64,000 nt of DNA from CBDCVO01 sp965223085 (GCA_965223085.1 OZ244981.1:1488001-1552000); one strand, 5' to 3'. Positions 17,383 to 27,046 are shown, counted from the first letter of the stretch. Program-made: numbers and translations. The notes: a model not told the origin generated them from the letters alone.

Positions 17383-19364
17383 AGCCGACCCCTGCTGCCA
17401 TCACGCCGTTCGAGGTGACCTGGACACTCGCCGCTCTCGCGCTCGCTTTAGCCCCGCACGTGACCCGCTTTTCACCGAGTTTGCTGTTGTGTTTCTTGGC
17501 GCTCGCGACGTGGCGCTTGCTCGCTGCCTACGGTTTTTTGCCTTTCCCAGATCGCCAGCATCCGAGTCTGTGGTTGTTAAAACAAACACTGGCTATCGCC
17601 GCGTTTGTCGTGATCTACATTTCTTACCAGGGCCAGTTGGGACGTGACGCGGGGATCGCGCTTTTGAGCGCCTTGTTAGGTTTGAAAACGCTGGAAATGA
17701 ACCAGGAGCGTGACTTCTACGTTGTCAATCTACTCACTTACTTCGTGGTCGTGACCAACTTCTTCTACTCGCAAACATTGCTGACGGCGGCTTATATGTT
17801 GGGCGTCGTGGTGATGGTGACGGCTGGTTTCATATTCCACAATTACGCGCCGGCGAGGCGCTCGCCGCAGCGCGCGCTACGCCGGGCCGTGCTGATGGTA
17901 ATGCAAAGCATCCCGCTGATGGTGCTCGCTTTTATTCTCTTCCCGCGCATCCCCGGGCCGTTGTGGGGGATCCCGCAAAACGCGAGCGGCGCGGTCACTG
18001 GCCTCAGCGGTGAGATGACGATCGGCCACATTGCGGAATTATTCGTCTCGGACGATATCGCTTTTCGGGTCGAGTTTGACGACCAAGTACCACGTGCCCG
18101 CGATCTCTATTGGCGCGGCCCAGTGTTAGACACCACCGACGGACGCACATGGCGCCGTGCCGAGCCCAGCGATGCGCGTCCCGCTGAGGTAGGTGTTAGC
18201 GGCATGACTTACGGCTATACAGTTACTTTAGAGCCCCACCACGAACGCTGGTTGCTGGCCTTGGACGCGGTCACTCGCTACCCAACAAGCGCACAACTTA
18301 CCGGTGCCCACGAACTCGTTGCGGGTAAAAGACTCGAGCGGCGCCACCGTTACCGTCTCGAATCGAGCGTTAGCTACCGGCGCCCCGAAAGCGATCAGCA
18401 GGCGCGCGCGCGCGCGTTAGCCTTACCGGCTGGGCGTCACCCCGAAACGCGCGCGATAGCCGCCGAACTGACGCACGGCTTGCGCGATCGACGCGCTAAA
18501 GCCAAGGCAGTGCTGAACTATTTTCATGACGAGGGCTTTGTCTACACCCTCACACCACCGCGCTTATTCGGCGATCCGATCGACGGGTTTTTGCGTACGA
18601 GTCGCGAGGGCTTCTGCGAACATTTCTCGGCTGCTTTTGTCGTGTTGATGCGCGCGGCCGGTGTTCCCGCACGCATCGTAACCGGCTATCAAGGGGGCGA
18701 ATTTAATCAATTCAGCGATTACATGATCGTGCGTCAGCGCGACGCGCATGCATGGGCAGAAATCCATCTAGCCGACGCCGGTTGGGTACGGGTCGACCCA
18801 ACCGCCGCCGTTGCGCCGGAACGCGTTTCTTTGGGCATCGATCGTCTCGCCCCGGCGCGTGGTGCGGCGGCCTTGTTGGAAGGAAGTCCGGGCCTAGCCT
18901 CGACTTGGCAGCAGCTGCGTCATTTGTGGGACGCCGGCGGTTACGCTTGGAGTCGCTGGGTACTCGCCTACAATCCAGAGCGACAACGAAATTTACTCGA
19001 TGCGCTCGGCTTGTGGCGCGCCGGTTTCGGTGAGCTGGTAATCGCTTTAGCGGCGACGATAGTGCTGTTTGTCTTGGTACTGACTGGGTCACTGCGACGC
19101 CGGCGTGTGCCGCCTCGCGATCGGGCCACCGTGACGTACCAGCGTTTTTGCCGCAAGTTAGCGGCGGTCGGCTTGCGCCGAAATCCGCCTGAGGGCGCCG
19201 CGGATTTCGCCCACCGAGTGGCTCGTGAACGGGCCGATCTGGGCGCGGAAGTCATGGAAATCACGCAGCTATATAATTCGCTGCGCTACGGTAATGCCGC
19301 CGCCCTCGATCCGATATTCGCCCGCCGTGTGAAATTATTTACCCCAACGGCGTTCACCCAATGA
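17370..19364 (+). CDS. TgpA-like transglutaminase membrane protein
   Basis: The 664-residue protein begins with several membrane helices (DUF3488-type region, residues about 15-200), followed by a periplasmic transglutaminase core. The predicted catalytic Cys is in REGFCEHFSAAF, His in RDAHAWAEIH, and Asp in VRVDPTAAV. Another membrane helix (near residue 570) and a C-terminal cytoplasmic region follow. It resembles Pseudomonas TgpA. ATG at 17370 gives MRRVEPTP and fits the operon spacing. The MoxR-DUF58-TgpA trio suggests a regulated envelope transglutaminase or protease system. Confidence 0.88.
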   Translation: MRRVEPTPAAITPFEVTWTLAALALALAPHVTRFSPSLLLCFLALATWRLLAAYGFLPFPDRQHPSLWLLKQTLAIAAFVVIYISYQGQLGRDAGIALLSALLGLKTLEMNQERDFYVVNLLTYFVVVTNFFYSQTLLTAAYMLGVVVMVTAGFIFHNYAPARRSPQRALRRAVLMVMQSIPLMVLAFILFPRIPGPLWGIPQNASGAVTGLSGEMTIGHIAELFVSDDIAFRVEFDDQVPRARDLYWRGPVLDTTDGRTWRRAEPSDARPAEVGVSGMTYGYTVTLEPHHERWLLALDAVTRYPTSAQLTGAHELVAGKRLERRHRYRLESSVSYRRPESDQQARARALALPAGRHPETRAIAAELTHGLRDRRAKAKAVLNYFHDEGFVYTLTPPRLFGDPIDGFLRTSREGFCEHFSAAFVVLMRAAGVPARIVTGYQGGEFNQFSDYMIVRQRDAHAWAEIHLADAGWVRVDPTAAVAPERVSLGIDRLAPARGAAALLEGSPGLASTWQQLRHLWDAGGYAWSRWVLAYNPERQRNLLDALGLWRAGFGELVIALAATIVLFVLVLTGSLRRRRVPPRDRATVTYQRFCRKLAAVGLRRNPPEGAADFAHRVARERADLGAEVMEITQLYNSLRYGNAAALDPIFARRVKLFTPTAFTQ

Positions 19365-19463
19365 GTGACATTGAGAGACACGTTATCATCGCTACACCAA
19401 CAAGCTGTAGCGCGCTCGCAGCGGTCAACTGAGTATTCTAGGATAATAGGAGGAGCCACGTTG

Positions 19464-19922
19464 ATGAAAACTTGTTTACCGGTCTCGCTCTTGGCGTTGC
19501 TGCCGCTATGCGCGCTACATGCGCAAGAACTTATCACCCATCAAGCGTGGATCGTTGAACCGCTCGACGGCGCGAGCGTCACGAGCCCCTTCCGCGTGGT
19601 GTTTGGCCTGAAACCGCCGTGGGGTGTAGCGCCAGCTAGTCTCGAACGGGAGGGTACCGGGCATCACCATTTGATCATAGACGCTGAGCTGCCGGATCTG
19701 ACGAAGCCGATCCCGAAAAATGACCGCTATCATCACTTCGGTGGTGGGCAGACGCAAACGGTTCTAAAATTGCCGCCGGGGCGCCACACGTTGCAGCTGT
19801 TATTGGGCGATCATGTTCATATGGCCCATAAACCGCCGGTGACCTCGCCACGGATCACGATTATTGTAGAGGAACCTCTGCCCACACCTGCCCCGGAGTC
19901 GCTGGAATCTGCAGACCCTTAA
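19464..19922 (+). CDS. Periplasmic DUF4399 domain protein
   Basis: The 152-residue protein has a signal peptide ending near ALHAQE (residues 16-21). The mature part contains the DUF4399 pattern: a GHHHLIID segment and a DHVHMAHKPP segment rich in histidines. A strong ribosome site, AGGAGG (19448-19453), sits 10 bases before ATG 19464 and 7 before TTG 19461, so the exact start is open by one codon. The function is unknown; the histidines suggest metal binding, which is inference. Confidence 0.8.
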   Translation: MKTCLPVSLLALLPLCALHAQELITHQAWIVEPLDGASVTSPFRVVFGLKPPWGVAPASLEREGTGHHHLIIDAELPDLTKPIPKNDRYHHFGGGQTQTVLKLPPGRHTLQLLLGDHVHMAHKPPVTSPRITIIVEEPLPTPAPESLESADP

Positions 19923-19945
19923 CATTTGGGCCTCAACCGCGGCGC

Positions 19946-21718
19946 TCACGCGCGATATTGGGTGGCGTACAATTTGGCATACACGCCGCGCGTTGCTAAG
20001 AGTTCACGATGCGTGCCCAGCTCGACAATGCGACCGTCTTCGAGAACGACAATACGGTCGCATGTTTCGATCGTAGAGAGCCGGTGCGCAACGATCAAAC
20101 ACGTGCGCCCTTCCTGCACGGTTTGCAATGCCTGCTGGATGTGTTGTTCAGAGGCACTATCTAGCGCCGATGTCGCTTCATCGAGGATCAGCACCGGCGC
20201 GTTTTTCAATAAGGCGCGCGCGATCGCAATCCGCTGTCTTTGCCCCCCCGAGAGACGCACGCCGTTTTCACCGACAACAGTGTCGAAACCTTGCGGGAAT
20301 TGATTAACGAACTCTACTACGTGGGCTGCGACCGCGGCCTTGTGCACTGCCTCTGCGGGGTTGTGACGCAGCGCACCATAAGCGATGTTGTTATAGATGG
20401 TGTCATTGAATAAGACGACGTGCTGGCCGACATATGCGATCGCGCGTCTTAATGTCGCCAGGCTCAATTCGGATATCGGCACTCCGTCGAGGTAGATCTC
20501 GCCGTGGCTCGCAAGATAGAAGCGTGGTACTAAATGGACGAGCGATGTCTTGCCGCCACCCGATGAGCCCACGAACGCGACGGATTCCCCCGCGTCGATA
20601 CGCAAATTGATATCGTTTAAGACCGTAGTGCGGTCGTAACTTAAGCACACATCCGCAAAGACCACTTCGCCCCTTACGGGGTCCAATTCTCGCGTCCCGC
20701 TGTCGAGTTCTCGCGGTGCGTCTATCAGCGCAAATACACTTTCCGCCGCGGCAATGCCGCGTTGCAACCACTCGTTCACTCCGGTGAGGCGTTTCACCGG
20801 CGGTAATAGCAACGCGGTTGCGGTGACAAAAGAAACAAAATCACCGCGCGTCATACTGCCAAGCGACGCTTCGCGCAAGGCCAGCACCACCATGCACGCG
20901 ATCCCGAAAGCGACAAACATTTGAATCACAGGCTCGGTCGCCGCCGCGGCGCCAACGACTTTCATCTGAAATTGGCGCGTGTTCTTATTCGCGCTCTCAA
21001 AACGCTGGGCCTCGTAGTCTTTGCCCGCGTAGATCTTTATTTCGCGGTGACCCCCAATCGCTTCTTCTGTGACTTGGTTTATGTCTCCAACTGCTATCTG
21101 AAGGCGACGACTCATGTCACGCATGCGTCGCGAGACGCGTTGCATTACGAACGCGATCGGAGGCGCTAACAGCAGCAGTAACACCGACAACCGCCAATTC
21201 AGATAAAAAACGTAGCATAGTAGTACGACGATAACGACCGAATCTTTGATCAACACGGTCAATACCCGCGTCGAAGCCTGCGCTACTTGAGTAACGTCAA
21301 AAGTAAATTTTGACAATAAGCTCCCACTGCCGTAGCGATCGAAATAGGTGGCGGGCAACGCGACTAAGGTAGCGAACATCGCGTTGCGTAGATCGGCCAC
21401 CATGCGATGGGAGACCCAGTGCAGTCCCACCGTGCTGACGTAACTCAGCAGGCCCCGCAATGCAAACAACGCGATCATCAGCAGTGGCACGACTAAGGAT
21501 AGGCGGCCTACGGCGCGCCCGAATTCGTCATCGACCAAGCGTTTCATGAACGCTGGCAAAATCCATTCCGTTGAAGCTAACAAGACCATGCCTAGGATCG
21601 CCAATAGGAACACCCGCCGATGCGGCCACACGTAGGACAGCAAGCGGCGGTAGAGCACGATCGAAGAGGTGGCAGCGGGCACGGTGGTTACTATGCCGAG
21701 AAGATCGGCGTTTTGCAC
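19946..21718 (-). CDS. msbA: Lipid A export ATP-binding/permease protein MsbA
   Basis: MsbA flips lipid A-core from the inner to the outer leaflet of the inner membrane. The 590-residue half-transporter has six N-terminal membrane helices (to about residue 320) and an ABC ATPase domain with Walker A GSSGGGKTS, the LSGGQRQRIAIARALL signature, and Walker B LILDEATSALD. The length and the fused layout match MsbA. Generic ABC exporters of the same family cannot be ruled out entirely. It diverges from the phosphoribulokinase gene across 87 bases. Confidence 0.88.
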   Translation of the reverse strand: MQNADLLGIVTTVPAATSSIVLYRRLLSYVWPHRRVFLLAILGMVLLASTEWILPAFMKRLVDDEFGRAVGRLSLVVPLLMIALFALRGLLSYVSTVGLHWVSHRMVADLRNAMFATLVALPATYFDRYGSGSLLSKFTFDVTQVAQASTRVLTVLIKDSVVIVVLLCYVFYLNWRLSVLLLLLAPPIAFVMQRVSRRMRDMSRRLQIAVGDINQVTEEAIGGHREIKIYAGKDYEAQRFESANKNTRQFQMKVVGAAAATEPVIQMFVAFGIACMVVLALREASLGSMTRGDFVSFVTATALLLPPVKRLTGVNEWLQRGIAAAESVFALIDAPRELDSGTRELDPVRGEVVFADVCLSYDRTTVLNDINLRIDAGESVAFVGSSGGGKTSLVHLVPRFYLASHGEIYLDGVPISELSLATLRRAIAYVGQHVVLFNDTIYNNIAYGALRHNPAEAVHKAAVAAHVVEFVNQFPQGFDTVVGENGVRLSGGQRQRIAIARALLKNAPVLILDEATSALDSASEQHIQQALQTVQEGRTCLIVAHRLSTIETCDRIVVLEDGRIVELGTHRELLATRGVYAKLYATQYRA

Positions 21719-21805
21719 CTACCGCACGACTATCGTCATCGCCGCAGATGACGATGCGCTAAACATCGACTATGCTGCGGTGCACGTCGACGAGCTGCCG
21801 GGCCC

Positions 21806-22681
21806 ATGTCTGAGCTTTTTCCGATCATCGCCGTGACCGGCTCTTCCGGCGCCGGGACGAGCAGCGTTCGCGCGGTGTTCGAACATATGTTCGAGAATCT
21901 AGGTGTCACCGCAGCGACGATCGAGGGCGATGCTTTTCATCGTTACGATCGCGCGGAAATGGCGTGGCAGGTTGAGCGCGCGGCGCTGGAGGGTCAGACG
22001 CTGACGCATTTTGGGCCGCAGGGCAACCTTTTCGACGCACTAGATAGCTTGTTCCGAAGCTACGGAGAAGCCGGCACCGGCCGGGCGCGCCACTATGTAC
22101 ACACCGAAGAAGAGGCCTCGCTCTACGGCGTCCGGGCGGGCATGTTCACGGATTGGCAGCCCTTGTCGGCGGGAACCGATTTGCTGTTCTACGAAGGGCT
22201 GCACGGAGGTTTGGTCACCGCACAATATGATTTCGCCAGCGCGATGGATTTGCTCGTTGGTGTGGTGCCGATCATCAACCTCGAATGGATACAAAAAATC
22301 TACCGAGATCAGGCGGTACGTGGTTACACGACCGGCGCCGCCACTAACATGATCCTACGGCGCATGCCCGACTATGTGCACTACATTTGTCCCCAGTTCT
22401 CGCGCACCGACATCAACTTTCAACGTGTGCCGACGATCGATACCGCCAATCCTTTTGTCCACGAACAAATCCCATCTAACGATGAATCTCTAGTCGTTAT
22501 TCATGTCGCGAACGAGGAAAAAATCAACCCGGACTTTGGTGAGCTGCTCGCTGCTATCGAGGGTGCTTTTCTATCGCGGCCAAATACGTTGGTGATCCCG
22601 GCCGCTGGCAACGACGAAGCCATGGAATTATTGCTGCAGCCAGTTCTCACTCGTCTCATCGAACAACGCGATCGCCGCTGA
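21806..22681 (+). CDS. prk: Phosphoribulokinase (class I, proteobacterial)
   Basis: This enzyme phosphorylates ribulose 5-phosphate to ribulose 1,5-bisphosphate, the RuBisCO substrate. The 291-residue protein has the P-loop TGSSGAGTSSV, the substrate region EGDAFHRYDRAEM, LLFYEGLHGG, and NLEWIQKIYRDQAVRGYTT with QFSRTDINFQRVP. These strings are closer to phosphoribulokinases of Calvin-cycle proteobacteria than to the non-autotroph PrkB type, judging from memory of the sequences. RuBisCO is not nearby, although a CbbQ/CbbO pair lies at 46-49 kb. A ParA-like gene follows after 72 bases. Confidence 0.92.
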   Translation: MSELFPIIAVTGSSGAGTSSVRAVFEHMFENLGVTAATIEGDAFHRYDRAEMAWQVERAALEGQTLTHFGPQGNLFDALDSLFRSYGEAGTGRARHYVHTEEEASLYGVRAGMFTDWQPLSAGTDLLFYEGLHGGLVTAQYDFASAMDLLVGVVPIINLEWIQKIYRDQAVRGYTTGAATNMILRRMPDYVHYICPQFSRTDINFQRVPTIDTANPFVHEQIPSNDESLVVIHVANEEKINPDFGELLAAIEGAFLSRPNTLVIPAAGNDEAMELLLQPVLTRLIEQRDRR

Positions 22682-22753
22682 GGGCGATTGCCGAGCGCTG
22701 TGCGGTGATGAGCGTTATACTGAGCGCGCCTTGGGCCGAGGGGATAAGGAACA

Positions 22754-23416
22754 ATGCGAACGATTTTGGTATTGAACGCAAAGGGCGGCAGCGGGAAATC
22801 AACGCTCGCCACGAATATCGCGGGCTACTATGCTGACCATGGTTACGTGGTGACGCTAGCGGATTTTGATCCTCAAGGTAGCAGTTTGGATTGGTTGGCG
22901 GTGCGGCCGGAGGCGCGTCCGCATATTCGCGGGGTCGACGCCAGCAACGGTCGTTGTCGGATTCGATCGGGCACGGAAGTCTGCGTTATCGACGCGCCTT
23001 CCCGCACTCATGCCAGCGACCTGAGGGGGCTGATCAGGCGGGCGCAATCGGTCGTGGTCCCGGTGGTACCCTCACCGGTAGACATCCGGGCCGCCGAGCG
23101 CTTTCTCGACGAACTTTTTAGCTTACGGGACGTGGAAGAGAACGCCGTAAAGATAGCCACTGTGGCTAATCGGGCGCGGGAGGGAACGATCGCTGCAGAG
23201 GATCTCGAAGATTATCTTGGCGGCTTGAAATTGCCGAGTAAGCGTAAGTTGCCGTTTCTAACAATTCTTCGCGCGAGCGTTAATTATTTGCACGCTGCTG
23301 AGCGCGGCCTGTCGATATTTGAATTCGCACCCGCGGCGACCGCGATTGATCGAGAAACATGGGCGCCGCTGACGCGTTGGTTAAACAGCCAACGCTCGCT
23401 ACCCGAAGACGAATAG
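22754..23416 (+). CDS. ParA/MinD-family ATPase, orphan
   Basis: The 220-residue protein has the deviant Walker A motif KGGSGKST at residues 10-17, the DFDPQGSSLDW segment of ParA proteins, and a VIDAPSRTH Walker B region. No HTH domain and no ParB gene accompany it, so it is not an ordinary chromosome-partition ATPase. Such small ParA proteins position chemoreceptors, flagella, carboxysomes (McdA) or other cargo. Its place next to phosphoribulokinase makes a carbon-fixation cargo conceivable, but that is speculation. A clear ribosome site (GATAAGGAAC) precedes it. Confidence 0.85.
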   Translation: MRTILVLNAKGGSGKSTLATNIAGYYADHGYVVTLADFDPQGSSLDWLAVRPEARPHIRGVDASNGRCRIRSGTEVCVIDAPSRTHASDLRGLIRRAQSVVVPVVPSPVDIRAAERFLDELFSLRDVEENAVKIATVANRAREGTIAAEDLEDYLGGLKLPSKRKLPFLTILRASVNYLHAAERGLSIFEFAPAATAIDRETWAPLTRWLNSQRSLPEDE

Positions 23417-23451
23417 TCGATACCGCCGCAGTGCCCCAGCGTAGAGACGAA

Positions 23452-24687
23452 TTACGCGGCGGTTTCGCGGCTGCCGGGCTGCTGCTGGGGCAGTCGCATC
23501 AAGGCCGTCGATTCCCGCCCGGTGGCGAGATCTAAGCCGCGTTCGCGGGATTCTTGCGCCTTCGACTTATCTCCCAGTCGATCGTAGGTTTGTGCCAAAA
23601 GGCGAAACACTAAGGGCGAAGGATCGTGTTGCGCCAGTTTCTCCAAATACTCGCGCGCCTGGTCCCAGCGTTCGGTGGCCACGCAGAGATTGCCGAGCGA
23701 CAGCAGTAAACCAGGATCGTCTTCGTGGTGCTTATGCCATTCTTCCGCGTGCGCGAGTTGACTCGAGACGTTCTCCGTGCGGATCTCGCCGTATAAACTC
23801 GCGAGCTCGCTATCCCACTCATGTGCCAAAGATTTGCGCACCAGTTGTTCCGCTTGCTCGTGTTGCCTCATAGCGATCAGTTGTCGCGCATAGCTCAATT
23901 GACTTTGTTCCAACGCACGGACATGGGTCGGCAAGCGTGCCCAGACCTGATCGAACGCTTCAAGGGACGGATAGGATCGTCGTAACAAGGATAGAGATAG
24001 GTCTTTTTCCAAGGCCTTTGCCCGTGATTTGCTAATCACGTTGTAATTGACTAGATCGGGCAGAAGGTCTAGCAGCTCGTCCCAGTTGTGGGTAAATTCG
24101 GCGATGCGATATCTCAAGCGCATAACTTGCACGTTGTCGGCGTCTCGTTCGTTGAGGCCGTCGAGCAGGTCGCGCGCTGCGTCGTACTCGCCGTCTTCGA
24201 CCAGAATCTGCGCTCGGCTCATCGTCACAGCTAAATTGCCGTCGGGCATTAAGGCGCGCGCGCGCGCTAGATAGCCGTCACGGCGCCCAGGTGAATTGAG
24301 CGCTTGCGCCGCTTGAGCGGCGGCGAGCAAGCTAACCGCCGGCATTTCGGTGTTGCGAAAATTTCCGAGCAAACGCTCCGCGCGCCGAAAATCTCCCCGC
24401 GCCAAAGCTTGTAAGCCAGTGTCGAGATCGCTGAAACTGCGGTTGCGGCGACGCTCGGTCGACCACCGACGATAGCGTCTCGGCATGGTTAGCAAACGAT
24501 AGAGAAGGTGCAATATGGCGTAGGCGAGCAGACTGGCAAGCGCGACCGCAATGATGAATACCGAAAGCTTCGCGCGGACGACTTTTTCGCCGAAGCTGAC
24601 AATGACGAAACCATTGTCGTTACCGATAATGTGGGCGCCGATTACCGCGAGCGCTAAGGCGCCTATGATCGCTAGGATGACTCTCAT
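23452..24687 (-). CDS. hemY: HemY-type TPR membrane protein
   Basis: The 411-residue protein has two N-terminal membrane helices (about residues 1-20 and 40-65) and a HemY_N region, then a TPR-rich domain (for example NLCVATERWDQAREYLEKLA). In gammaproteobacteria this gene closes the hemCDXY operon. It is not protoporphyrinogen oxidase, which shares the gene name; its role in heme metabolism is still unclear. Its ATG overlaps the hemX stop (ATGA). Confidence 0.9.
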   Translation of the reverse strand: MRVILAIIGALALAVIGAHIIGNDNGFVIVSFGEKVVRAKLSVFIIAVALASLLAYAILHLLYRLLTMPRRYRRWSTERRRNRSFSDLDTGLQALARGDFRRAERLLGNFRNTEMPAVSLLAAAQAAQALNSPGRRDGYLARARALMPDGNLAVTMSRAQILVEDGEYDAARDLLDGLNERDADNVQVMRLRYRIAEFTHNWDELLDLLPDLVNYNVISKSRAKALEKDLSLSLLRRSYPSLEAFDQVWARLPTHVRALEQSQLSYARQLIAMRQHEQAEQLVRKSLAHEWDSELASLYGEIRTENVSSQLAHAEEWHKHHEDDPGLLLSLGNLCVATERWDQAREYLEKLAQHDPSPLVFRLLAQTYDRLGDKSKAQESRERGLDLATGRESTALMRLPQQQPGSRETAA

Positions 24688-26264
24688 GGCGCACTCTGCT
24701 GGCTGGCTTTGTGAACATGAAGCAAGGCGTTGGCTATATCGACGCTGCCTAAAGAAGGCATGTCGGGGGCCAGGTTTTGCGCAATCGCGGTCGTGAAGGT
24801 GTTTGCCAAGGCCGCAACCCGAGCGTCGGCAGGATCAAAATAGTTTTCGAGTTCGCGCAAAACCAGATCCGCAGAAGCGCGAAAATTCTCGCTGTCGCGT
24901 TGCAGTGCCGCGAGGCGCGCACTGGCGAGTTCTAAACGCAAATTTTGCACCAGGAAATAGCGTAGCTTGGGGTCAAAAATCAAACGATCTGACAACGTCG
25001 CGTCTTTTACTTCGACCAAGCTTAGAACATCCTGCCACATTGAGCCGACGATACCGCGCAGTTTGTTGTTAATGTCGTTGCCGTGTCGCTCCTGCCCGTC
25101 GCGCGCCACAATTTCGGCCGCTACCGGCCGGGTCTTCAGTTGGTCGACAGTCGCCTGGGCGGCGGCGAGTTTTTCGGCTAGGGCCGCCACATTCGGCAAT
25201 GACAGCGCTTCCAAGGCGGAAATGTCGGCCTCGATCTGGGCCTCCAGCTCAGCGGTCTCAGGCGTGTCGAGCGCCGCCGCACGCGCGGCGGCAAAACGTA
25301 AGGTCGCGACCGCGCCAGCGACATCTTGTTCCAACTCGAGGCGCTGTGCAGCCATATTAACAACCGCGTCGAGCGCGACAAATTGGGGATTCGGTCCCGC
25401 AGCGGCTGGTTTTAACGCCGCCGCGACCTGGGTCTCCACGGCGGCGAGATGTGTCCGCAATTCATCTAGCGCCGCTGCGGGCGCAACGCCAGCGAGCGTC
25501 GCGTGCAGCTTTTCTAACGCGCTGGTGATCGCTTTGCCGGCTGCGTCGAGTCGCGAGATTTCCGCATTCATCGCGGCGGGATCAAAATCACGTAAATGGG
25601 GGGGCAATTCCGCGACCCGCGGGGAGGCACTAGACCCTGCTGTAGCAGCGGACGCAGGAGCGTGCGCGATCTCGGCGTGCGTGCCGGTGGCCTCGTCGGC
25701 AGCGGCGGTGTCTTTCTCGCTGTCGTGTGGTTGTGTTTCGGGCTCACTGTACGTCGGCGCCGCAGCCGGTGTTCCAAGGTCATCTGCGGCGCTGCTAAGT
25801 TCGGTCGCGGCGGTAGTCTCCGCCGTGGACATGTCATCTTCAGCTTGCGCCGCGCTGCTCGCCGAGTCACCCGTGGCATGCTCTGCGCTCAGTGGTTCAC
25901 TACTACCACTAGACGTTGGCAGCTCGTTGGCCGTTGGCCGTAATGCTTCGTCCTCGTGCAAGGCCGTGGTGGGCGCCGGCAAGGTGGGTGTGTTCAAGCT
26001 GACAGCGGGCGCCGTCACGGCGGGGGGCCGGGTCTCATCAGCGCGGTCGAAACGCGACATCCCGGGCGCGAAACGTGCGCGCAGCTCATCAAAATACACG
26101 TAGCCGACGCCGAGAATCAGCACCAGCAGCGCTAGCCAAAAGAGCCCTAAGCCGCTCGCTTTCTTGGCGTTAGCCGACTCCTGTTCTAGCGTATTGTCGC
26201 GATCGTGAACCTGGTCGTTACTGAGCTCATCGGTGCTCTCAGAGGCTTGCTTGTCTTCGTTCAT
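24684..26264 (-). CDS. hemX: HemX-like membrane protein
   Basis: The 526-residue protein has a short acidic N-terminus, one membrane helix (about residues 40-60), a long Ala/Thr/Ser/Glu-rich low-complexity stretch (about 65-220), and a helical C-terminal HemX domain. Although often annotated as uroporphyrinogen-III C-methyltransferase, it shows no SAM-binding site, so that activity is doubtful. ATG at 26264 overlaps the hemD stop (ATGA), which favours it over the ATG six codons upstream. The low-complexity region is longer than in many homologues. Confidence 0.85.
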   Translation of the reverse strand: MNEDKQASESTDELSNDQVHDRDNTLEQESANAKKASGLGLFWLALLVLILGVGYVYFDELRARFAPGMSRFDRADETRPPAVTAPAVSLNTPTLPAPTTALHEDEALRPTANELPTSSGSSEPLSAEHATGDSASSAAQAEDDMSTAETTAATELSSAADDLGTPAAAPTYSEPETQPHDSEKDTAAADEATGTHAEIAHAPASAATAGSSASPRVAELPPHLRDFDPAAMNAEISRLDAAGKAITSALEKLHATLAGVAPAAALDELRTHLAAVETQVAAALKPAAAGPNPQFVALDAVVNMAAQRLELEQDVAGAVATLRFAAARAAALDTPETAELEAQIEADISALEALSLPNVAALAEKLAAAQATVDQLKTRPVAAEIVARDGQERHGNDINNKLRGIVGSMWQDVLSLVEVKDATLSDRLIFDPKLRYFLVQNLRLELASARLAALQRDSENFRASADLVLRELENYFDPADARVAALANTFTTAIAQNLAPDMPSLGSVDIANALLHVHKASQQSAP

Positions 26265-27046
26265 GTCTCGTCTTCTGCCCATCGTATGAGCGCGTTGCGA
26301 ATACTCTCGTCGCTGGGGTTTTCGACCGTAAGGGGCGAAACTGTGAAACCTAAGCCGGGCACTTCGCGTGCGATGCGAGATCCTGCCACGAGCAGGGTCA
26401 TGTCATATAGGATATCAAGTCCTTGCTCATCTATCTTGTCGGCTAAATTCGTCAATGCCTCGAGGCTCGTGATCACTGCTGCGTCCGGTAGATTCGTACC
26501 GCTATCCGCCAATACTTGTTTAAGGTCGGTCGGTGGGACTATGCGCTCATAAACTTCGCAATGCGCCACATCTGCGCCGCGCGCGGTTAAGGTCTCGGTA
26601 AGTGTCGTGCGACCGCCGCGACCGCGAAAAATTAAAATTCGTCGCCCCGCTACCTTGCCCGGGCTTAGTCCATGTAGTTTAAGCAAGCCTTCGGAGCTGA
26701 ATTCCGCTCGTGGCGTCGTTACGTCATGAATGTTCTGCGCTTGCAGCGCCGCCGCCGTGCCCACGCCGACGGCAAAAAGTGCCGCGTGGTGTAGAGATTG
26801 GCTTTGTGCCCGAATGAGTCTAACACCGTGCTCCACCGCATTGCGACTGATAAATATGACAATGTCGCAGGTGCTGATACTGGCGATCAGTTCGTTCATC
26901 TGCGGGTCATCGTCTAGTGCCCGGATTTCAAGCATCGGTGCAAAAATTGCGTGCCCGCCACAGTGCTCGATCGCATCGATAAGTCCTTTGGCTTGAGCGC
27001 TTGGTCGCGTTACAAGAATCGCGTACCCGTCGAGCGGTCCCGTCAT
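26261..27046 (-). CDS. hemD: Uroporphyrinogen-III synthase
   Basis: HemD cyclises hydroxymethylbilane to uroporphyrinogen III. The 261-residue sequence is divergent, as usual for this enzyme, but shows the two-domain pattern: ILVTRPSAQ at the start, FISRNAVEHG, and VAHCEVYERI near the interdomain strand. Its place between hemC and hemX, with a 25-base gap after hemC, makes the assignment firm. Confidence 0.93.
   Translation of the reverse strand: MTGPLDGYAILVTRPSAQAKGLIDAIEHCGGHAIFAPMLEIRALDDDPQMNELIASISTCDIVIFISRNAVEHGVRLIRAQSQSLHHAALFAVGVGTAAALQAQNIHDVTTPRAEFSSEGLLKLHGLSPGKVAGRRILIFRGRGGRTTLTETLTARGADVAHCEVYERIVPPTDLKQVLADSGTNLPDAAVITSLEALTNLADKIDEQGLDILYDMTLLVAGSRIAREVPGLGFTVSPLTVENPSDESIRNALIRWAEDET

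Noticed and set aside
21806..22681. Reading the kinase as a uridine kinase or as the non-autotroph PrkB type
   Set aside because: Its motifs (NLEWIQKIYRD, QFSRTDINFQRVP) fit phosphoribulokinases, and the wording is closer to Calvin-cycle proteobacterial enzymes; only a tree could settle the subtype.
24967..26103. A 378-codon open frame on the plus strand opposite hemX
   Set aside because: It is a mirror of the Ala/Ser-rich low-complexity part of hemX, has no family signature, and the opposite strand carries a well-placed operon gene.
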